Below the pieces are notes generated by a model. It searched no databases. It was not told the DNA's origin and worked only from the letters and a program-made list of their open reading frames with translations. From Micromonospora tarensis (GTDB lineage: Bacteria > Actinomycetota > Actinomycetes > Mycobacteriales > Micromonosporaceae), in assembly GCF_016803395.1 (NCBI RefSeq), contig NZ_JAEVHL010000033.1:1-39925 (forward strand): 39,925 nucleotides of DNA, in the 5' to 3' direction. Position 1 is the first letter of the stretch, and each line of letters begins with the position of its first letter. The translations under genes and the position numbers were made by a program. Shown piece after piece: positions 36,901 through 39,925 of the stretch.

Positions 36901-37453
36901 GGACCGACCGCCCCAGCTCGGCCATCGCCCGCTTCGACCCGATGACCGCCGCCTTGACCTGGAGCAGGTCCTGGCAGGTCTCGATGATCAGCGCGTCCGC
37001 GCCGCCGACGATCAGGCCGGCGGCGTTCTCCTGGTACGCGTCGCGCAGGGTGGCGTAGTCGGCGTGCCCGAGGGTGGGCAGCTTGGTGCCCGGCCCGATC
37101 GAGCCGAGCACGAACCGGGGCCGATCCGGCGTGCTCGCCGCGTCGGCGGCCTCCCGGGCGATCCGGGCACCCGCCTCGGACAGCTCGCGGATGCGGTGCG
37201 GGATGTCGTACTCGGCGAGATTGGCGAGGTTGGCGCCGAAGGTGTTGGTCTCCACACAGTCCGCGCCGACCGCCAGGTAGGCGTCGTGCACTCCACGGAC
37301 CACGTCCGGGCGGGTGACGTTGAGGATCTCGTTGCACCCCTCCAGCCCGTCGAAGTCGTCGAGCGTGAGGTCCGCGGCCTGCAGCATGGTGCCCATCGCG
37401 CCGTCGGCGATGAGAATCCGGTCGGCCAGCACATCCATCAACGAAGTCCGCAC
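33938..37453 (-). CDS. metH: Cobalamin-dependent methionine synthase
   Basis: It transfers a methyl group from 5-methyltetrahydrofolate to homocysteine through methylcobalamin. All four modules are intact in 1171 residues. The homocysteine domain has zinc cysteines in GLNCSTG and GGCCGTTPEH (about 287). The pterin domain carries MVGERTNANGSKAF and FTLGISNISFGLNP. The cobalamin domain has D732-V-H-D-I-G737 with His734 as lower ligand. The activation domain includes RGCRYAFGYPACPDLEDR (about 1110). GTG 37453 lies 6 bases after a TAACCT element and lacks a ribosome site, so the mRNA is probably leaderless. No cobalamin or SAM riboswitch is seen upstream. It is divergent from the PAC2 gene. Confidence 0.97.
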   Translation of the reverse strand: MRTSLMDVLADRILIADGAMGTMLQAADLTLDDFDGLEGCNEILNVTRPDVVRGVHDAYLAVGADCVETNTFGANLANLAEYDIPHRIRELSEAGARIAREAADAASTPDRPRFVLGSIGPGTKLPTLGHADYATLRDAYQENAAGLIVGGADALIIETCQDLLQVKAAVIGSKRAMAELGRSVPIICHVAVETTGTMLVGSEIGAALAAIEPLGVDLIGLNCSTGPAEMSEHLRYLSQHSRIPLSVMPNAGLPVLTADGAYFPLTPVELAEALERFITEYGVGLIGGCCGTTPEHIRVLAERLHGAVAPAREPRHEAGVSSVYHPVPFAQDASVLMVGERTNANGSKAFREAMLAGDWRACVEIARSQARDGSHLLDLCVDYVGRDGTQDMRELAGRFATASTLPIMLDSTEPAVVEAGLEMLGGRCVVNSVNFEDGDGPDSRYARVMPIVREHGAAVVALLIDEEGQARTKEWKVRVAARLIDDLTGRWGLDRADILIDALTFPIATGQEETRRDGLETIEAIRETARRYPGVNFTLGISNISFGLNPAARQVLNSVFLHECVQAGLTSAIVHASKILPMSKIPEEQREVALDLVYDRRREGYDPVQRFLELFEGVDVTSARASRAQELAALPLDERLKRRIIDGERNGLEADLDEAMAGGRSPLSIINDILLDGMKVVGELFGSGQMQLPFVLQSAEVMKTAVAYLEPHMETTEDGGKGRIVLATVRGDVHDIGKNLVDIILSNNGYEVVNIGIKQPISAILDAAEQHRADAIGMSGLLVKSTVIMKENLAEMATRGVAERWPVLLGGAALTRAYVEDDLRSMFPGQVHYARDAFEGLSLMDKVMTAKRGGAPVIDPEREAALAARRARRERQRSMVTESLPELHDSSVRSDVAVDVAVPTPPFLGTRVVKGVPMADYAALLDERATFRGQWGLNGARGGNGPSYDELVETEGRPRLRYWLDRLIADQVLEAAVVYGYFPAYSEGNDLVVLDENGHAERVRFSFPRQRQERRLCLADFFKPKGDQLDVVALQLVTVGQPVSEYAAKLFARNEYRDYLEVHGLSVQLTEALAEYWHRRIRAELTLPDGRPLGHDDPADLAGLLRNDYRGCRYAFGYPACPDLEDRAKIVDLLGADRIGVELSEEFQLMPEQATDAIVVHHPEASYFNAK

Positions 37454-37459
37454 CCGTTC

Positions 37460-37465
37460 AGGTTA
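37460..37465 (-). promoter_or_regulatory. -10 element TAACCT of leaderless metH
   Basis: TAACCT on the minus strand followed by 6 bases and GTG 37453. No Shine-Dalgarno is present. Spacing places the transcript start at the initiator codon. No clear -35 box is seen. Confidence 0.55.
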
Positions 37466-37622
37466 GTGCGCGCCCACCGCGCCAAAGGAGCCTCGGCAGG
37501 CGATCCCATATTGTGTCACCGGGATCACGCTGTCCGGTTCATTCGGGTATGACCGGCTGCCGGCGTGACCGACCGGCGCGGCCGACCGGCCGCGCCCCCG
37601 CCCGGCACGTAGGCTGGCGGAC

Positions 37623-37718
37623 GTGAAGGACAACAGGGACGCCACCGTGCCAACCGGCATGACGACCGGGCGCGGTCCCGGCGCCAGCCGCGACGAGCAG
37701 GGTGAGGTGACGGCGTGA
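37623..37718 (+). CDS. Candidate leaderless 31-residue upstream peptide coupled to PAC2
   Basis: GTG 37623 lies 7 bases after TAGGCT (37610-37615), the spacing of a leaderless start. The frame encodes MKDNRDATVPTGMTTGRGPG and 11 more residues. It ends in TGA overlapping the PAC2 GTG (GTGA). It has no recognised family. Either this is a short coupling peptide that delivers ribosomes to PAC2, or it is a chance frame in the PAC2 leader. Confidence 0.4.
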   Translation: MKDNRDATVPTGMTTGRGPGASRDEQGEVTA

Positions 37719-38584
37719 CCGAGTTCGACGGACTGCCGGTGCTGCGGTCCCCGGTGGCGATCGCCGCGTTCGAGGGCTGGAACGACGCCGCCGACGCGTC
37801 CACCGCCGCCGTCGAGCACCTGGAGCAGGTCTGGAACGCCAGGCAGATCGCCGAGTTGGACCCGGAGGACTTCTACGACTTCCAGGTCAGCCGGCCCACC
37901 ATCACCATGGCCGACGGGGAGACCCGGCGGGTGGAGTGGCCGACGACCCGGTTCATGGTGGCCAGCCCGGAGGGCACCGACCGCGACGTGGTGCTGATCC
38001 GCGGCATCGAGCCGAGCATGCGCTGGCGGACATTCTGCGAGCAGGTGCTGGAGATCTGCCACAGCCTGGAGGTGGAACGGGTGGTGCTGCTCGGCGCGTT
38101 GCTGGCCGACGTGCCGTACACCCGACCCCTGCCGATCAGCGGCAGCGCCTCCGACGCGCAGGCCGCCGAGCGCTACCAGCTCACCCCCACCCGGTACGAC
38201 GGGCCGACCGGCATCGTCGGGGTGCTGCACGACGCCTGCACCCGGGCCGAGGTGGACGCCGTCTCGTTCTGGGTGCACGTGCCGCACTACGCCAACAACC
38301 CGCCCTGCCCGAAGGCCACCCTCGCCCTGCTGCACCGGGTCGAGGAGGTCGTCGACCTGCCGGTGCCGATGGCCGACCTCGCCGAGGAGTCCGCCGAGTG
38401 GGAGCAGCGGGTGCGCAGCGCCGCCGAGCAGGATGCCGAGTTGGGCGAGTACGTCCGCGAGCTGGAGGAACGGGTCGGCGACGAGGGGATCACCCCGTTG
38501 ACCGGTGACGAGATCGCCCAGGAGTTCGAGAAGTACCTGCGCCGTCGGGGCGGTTCGGCCGGCCCCACCGCCGGTTCCTGGTAG
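37715..38584 (+). CDS. PAC2-family protein (proteasome assembly chaperone-like)
   Basis: A 289-residue PAC2-fold protein. It carries VLRSPVAIAAFEGWNDAADASTAAVEHL, the ATGrasp-associated strand RDVVLIRGIEPSMRWRTFCEQVLEI, RVVLLGALLADVPYTRPLPISGSASD and the C-terminal helices WEQRVRSAAEQDAELGEYVRELEERVG. The mycobacterial counterpart is Rv2125, also beside metH and near mshC. The name comes from a eukaryotic proteasome chaperone; the bacterial role is not settled. GTG 37715 has GGTGAGG upstream and overlaps the stop of a 31-codon upstream frame. A terminator follows. Confidence 0.93.
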   Translation: MTEFDGLPVLRSPVAIAAFEGWNDAADASTAAVEHLEQVWNARQIAELDPEDFYDFQVSRPTITMADGETRRVEWPTTRFMVASPEGTDRDVVLIRGIEPSMRWRTFCEQVLEICHSLEVERVVLLGALLADVPYTRPLPISGSASDAQAAERYQLTPTRYDGPTGIVGVLHDACTRAEVDAVSFWVHVPHYANNPPCPKATLALLHRVEEVVDLPVPMADLAEESAEWEQRVRSAAEQDAELGEYVRELEERVGDEGITPLTGDEIAQEFEKYLRRRGGSAGPTAGSW

Positions 38585-38597
38585 CACCTGCGCCCTG

Positions 38598-38635
38598 CGG
38601 GCCTTCGGACCTTCTGTGGTCCGGGGGCCCGTTTT
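38598..38635 (+). terminator. Rho-independent terminator of PAC2
   Basis: Outer stem CGGGCC/GGCCCG and inner stem GGACC/GGTCC with a 6-base loop, followed at once by TTTT. It is the only classical T-tract terminator I see in the window. Confidence 0.75.
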
Positions 38636-38665
38636 GGTGTGTCCGGGGTGGCGCCGTCACACCTG

Positions 38666-38687
38666 CTAGGGCATCCTAGGAACCTAG
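38666..38687. promoter_or_regulatory. CTAGG repeats, candidate GntR operator
   Basis: CTAGG-gcat-CCTAG is an inverted repeat, and a further CCTAG follows three bases later, ending 20 bases before GTG 38708. CTAG is rare in such DNA, so three copies in 22 bases is notable. The site probably overlaps the promoter and serves autoregulation. Confidence 0.55.
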
Positions 38688-38707
38688 ATGTGATCAAGGA
38701 GGCAGCT

Positions 38708-39499
38708 GTGCAGATCAATCCCGGGGCGGCGGAGTTCCCACACCGACAGATCGCCGCGCAGCTCAAGGCCCAGGTCCGCCGCGGCGACTGGGGGCCGGGC
38801 GAGCGGCTGCCGTCCATCCCGGCCATCGCCGAGATGTTCGGCGTCGCCAAGCAGACCGTGCAACGCGCCGTCGACCAGCTGCGGGTCGAGGGCATCCTGA
38901 TCACCAAACCCGGCTCCGGTACGTACGTCCGGGGCACCCGCCGCCGACTCAACCGCCTCTCCCGAGGCCGGTACGGCGGCTTCCGCGGCTACCACACCGA
39001 CCTGGCCGCCCGATACCGTCAGCAACTCGTCTCGGTCGGCCGCTCCCCCGCCCCCGCCGAGGTGGCCGACGCGTTCGGGGTGCCCGACGGCACCGACCTG
39101 CTCTGCCGCCGGCACCTGGTGCGCACCGACGACTCGCCCGTCGAGGTGGGCGCCTCCTGGTTCCTGCCCCGCGACACCGCCGGCACCTCGCTGGAGCGCA
39201 CCGAGGCGTTCGGCCGGCCGCTCTACCAGGAGGCCGAGGAGGCCACCGGCCGGCGGTACGTCTCGGCCACCGACACGATCAGCGCCCGCCAACCCAGCCG
39301 GGAGGAGGCCGAGACGCTCCAGATCCGGCCGGACACCCCGGTGCTGCACCTGCTGCACATCGCGTACGACGCGAACCGCAAGCCGATCGAGGTGTCCCAG
39401 GCGACCTGGCCCGGCCCGATGACCACCCTCACCGAGGAGTACAAGATCCCCGCCCCGACCCCCGACCCAGACCCCGATCCGGGTCTGGTGCTGGGCTGA
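38708..39499 (+). CDS. GntR-family regulator (HutC/UTRA type)
   Basis: A 263-residue regulator. The winged helix (about 8-75) reads PHRQIAAQLKAQVRRGDWGPGERLPSIPAIAEMFGVAKQTVQRAVDQLRVEGILITKPGSGTYVRG. The UTRA-like effector domain (about 95-245) carries VADAFGVPDGTDLLCRRHLVRTDDSPVEVGASWFLPR and ETLQIRPDTPVLHLLHIAYDANRKPIEVSQATWPG. GTG 38708 follows AAGGAGG at 5 bases. The C-terminus has a short Asp-Pro repeat. The only promoter site seen is its own, so its wider targets and effector are unknown. Confidence 0.94.
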   Translation: MQINPGAAEFPHRQIAAQLKAQVRRGDWGPGERLPSIPAIAEMFGVAKQTVQRAVDQLRVEGILITKPGSGTYVRGTRRRLNRLSRGRYGGFRGYHTDLAARYRQQLVSVGRSPAPAEVADAFGVPDGTDLLCRRHLVRTDDSPVEVGASWFLPRDTAGTSLERTEAFGRPLYQEAEEATGRRYVSATDTISARQPSREEAETLQIRPDTPVLHLLHIAYDANRKPIEVSQATWPGPMTTLTEEYKIPAPTPDPDPDPGLVLG

Positions 39500-39567
39500 C
39501 CGACCCGACCCCGGCCTGCTCTTCCCTGGTTCGAGGAGCGGGCAGGATCACACCGGGCGTCAACGCC

Positions 39568-39646
39568 GTGATCGACTCGACTTCCTTGACGTCGGTGCAT
39601 CCCGACCGCCCGGAACGCACGGATTCAAGGAAACCGAGTCGATCAC
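39568..39646. repeat. Dispersed long inverted repeat, copy 2
   Basis: Arms 39568-39589 and 39625-39646 (22 bases each) match at 20 positions around a 35-base centre. GTGATCGACTCG and TTCCTTGA are shared with the copy at 9287-9363. It lies between the convergent GntR and mshC genes (gap 39500-39712, no gene seen), where it could also terminate transcription. Confidence 0.7.
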
Positions 39647-39712
39647 GAGCCGGCCACGGCGCGACAGGACCCGGCAGGGCGGCACGAGCCGCGGGGCTGC
39701 CCGGGTGGTCGG

Positions 39713-39925
39713 TTAGAGGCGGATGCCGAGGAGGGCGTCGACGGTGCTGGCGAAGAGCGCCGGGGCCTGCGGGTCCTCGGTCGCGCCGGCGAGGGTCGCC
39801 TCCGCCCACCGGTCCGCCGCCGCCAGGGCACCCGGGGTGTCCAGGTCGTCGGCCAGGCGTTCGCGTACCTCGGCCAGCAGGCGCGGTCCCGGACGGTCCC
39901 GGCGGGCGCGGCGGCCGGCCCGCCG
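39713..39925 (-). CDS. mshC: L-cysteine:1D-myo-inositol 2-amino-2-deoxy-alpha-D-glucopyranoside ligase, 3' end only
   Basis: Only the last 70 codons are inside the window, on the minus strand. They read RLLAEVRERLADDLDTPGAL, then DRWAEATLAG and a tail ending LFASTVDALLGIRL. The LADDLDTPGAL helix is the C-terminal signature of cysteinyl-tRNA-synthetase-like ligases, and the LLGIRL end fits MshC of the mycothiol pathway. PAC2 and metH nearby match the mycobacterial order (Rv2124c, Rv2125, Rv2130c), which supports MshC over CysS. The catalytic part lies to the right of the window. Confidence 0.8.
   Translation of the reverse strand, partial: RRAGRRARRDRPGPRLLAEVRERLADDLDTPGALAAADRWAEATLAGATEDPQAPALFASTVDALLGIRL

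Noticed and set aside
33968..37552. A 1194-codon plus-strand open frame antisense to metH
   Set aside because: It is low-complexity and has no domain, while the opposite strand encodes complete MetH.

Overview
The window is GC-rich actinobacterial DNA, most likely Micromonospora or a close Micromonosporaceae relative. The evidence is the codon use, many GTG starts, leaderless TAnnnT promoters, mycothiol biosynthesis (mshC), and secreted ThuA and GSDH proteins carrying beta-trefoil tails. I see no rRNA, tRNA, CRISPR array, intact insertion sequence or integrase.

Layout. Bases 1-3.1 kb hold a conserved actinobacterial core block: trmI (partial, leftward), an M50 site-2 protease coupled to it, and a divergent RecB-like nuclease. 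Bases 3.3-7.6 kb hold an orphan NarL/LuxR response regulator and an FtsX-type ABC exporter. Bases 7.1-12.9 kb hold a HAD phosphatase, a zinc metallopeptidase lipoprotein, a Ca2+/H+ antiporter, an ArsR-SRPBCC pair, a Mug-type DNA glycosylase and an alpha/beta hydrolase. Bases 13.3-17.4 kb hold two secreted proteins, ThuA and a PQQ-type sugar dehydrogenase with PKD and CBM6 regions, which share a paralogous C-terminal trefoil. Bases 17.5-27.6 kb are a patchwork of small regulator/enzyme pairs: MmyB-like XRE with SnoaL, HxlR with a QorB-like NmrA protein, LysR with an atypical SDR. Between them lie an acyltransferase, two VOC proteins, an epimerase, and an alcohol dehydrogenase with a tail-anchored partner. 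Bases 27.8-33.9 kb are accessory DNA: a zinc-knuckle protein, a GNAT, two single-pass membrane proteins, a tight overlapping cluster of five small genes including DUF397 under an XRE regulator, and a decayed phage tape-measure fragment. Bases 33.9-39.9 kb return to the core: metH, PAC2, a GntR regulator and the 3' end of mshC.

The two flanks match the order trmI - recB-like - ... - metH - PAC2 - ... - mshC known from Mycobacterium tuberculosis (Rv2118c to Rv2130c). The 30 kb between them therefore looks like a plastic interval inserted into a conserved neighbourhood. A 16-base near-copy of the 3' end of metH lies 4.1 kb downstream of it in the same orientation. It may mark the edges of a small integrated element holding the XRE/DUF397 cluster and the phage remnant.

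Seven coding regions (six genes and the phage remnant) carry single-base frameshifts in otherwise conserved reading frames, mostly one-base losses in G/C runs. The simplest reading is sequencing error. I list the six genes as CDS spanning the shift and give the position of each shift. Many promoters are leaderless, and nearly every regulator has a clean palindrome in its divergent or upstream promoter.
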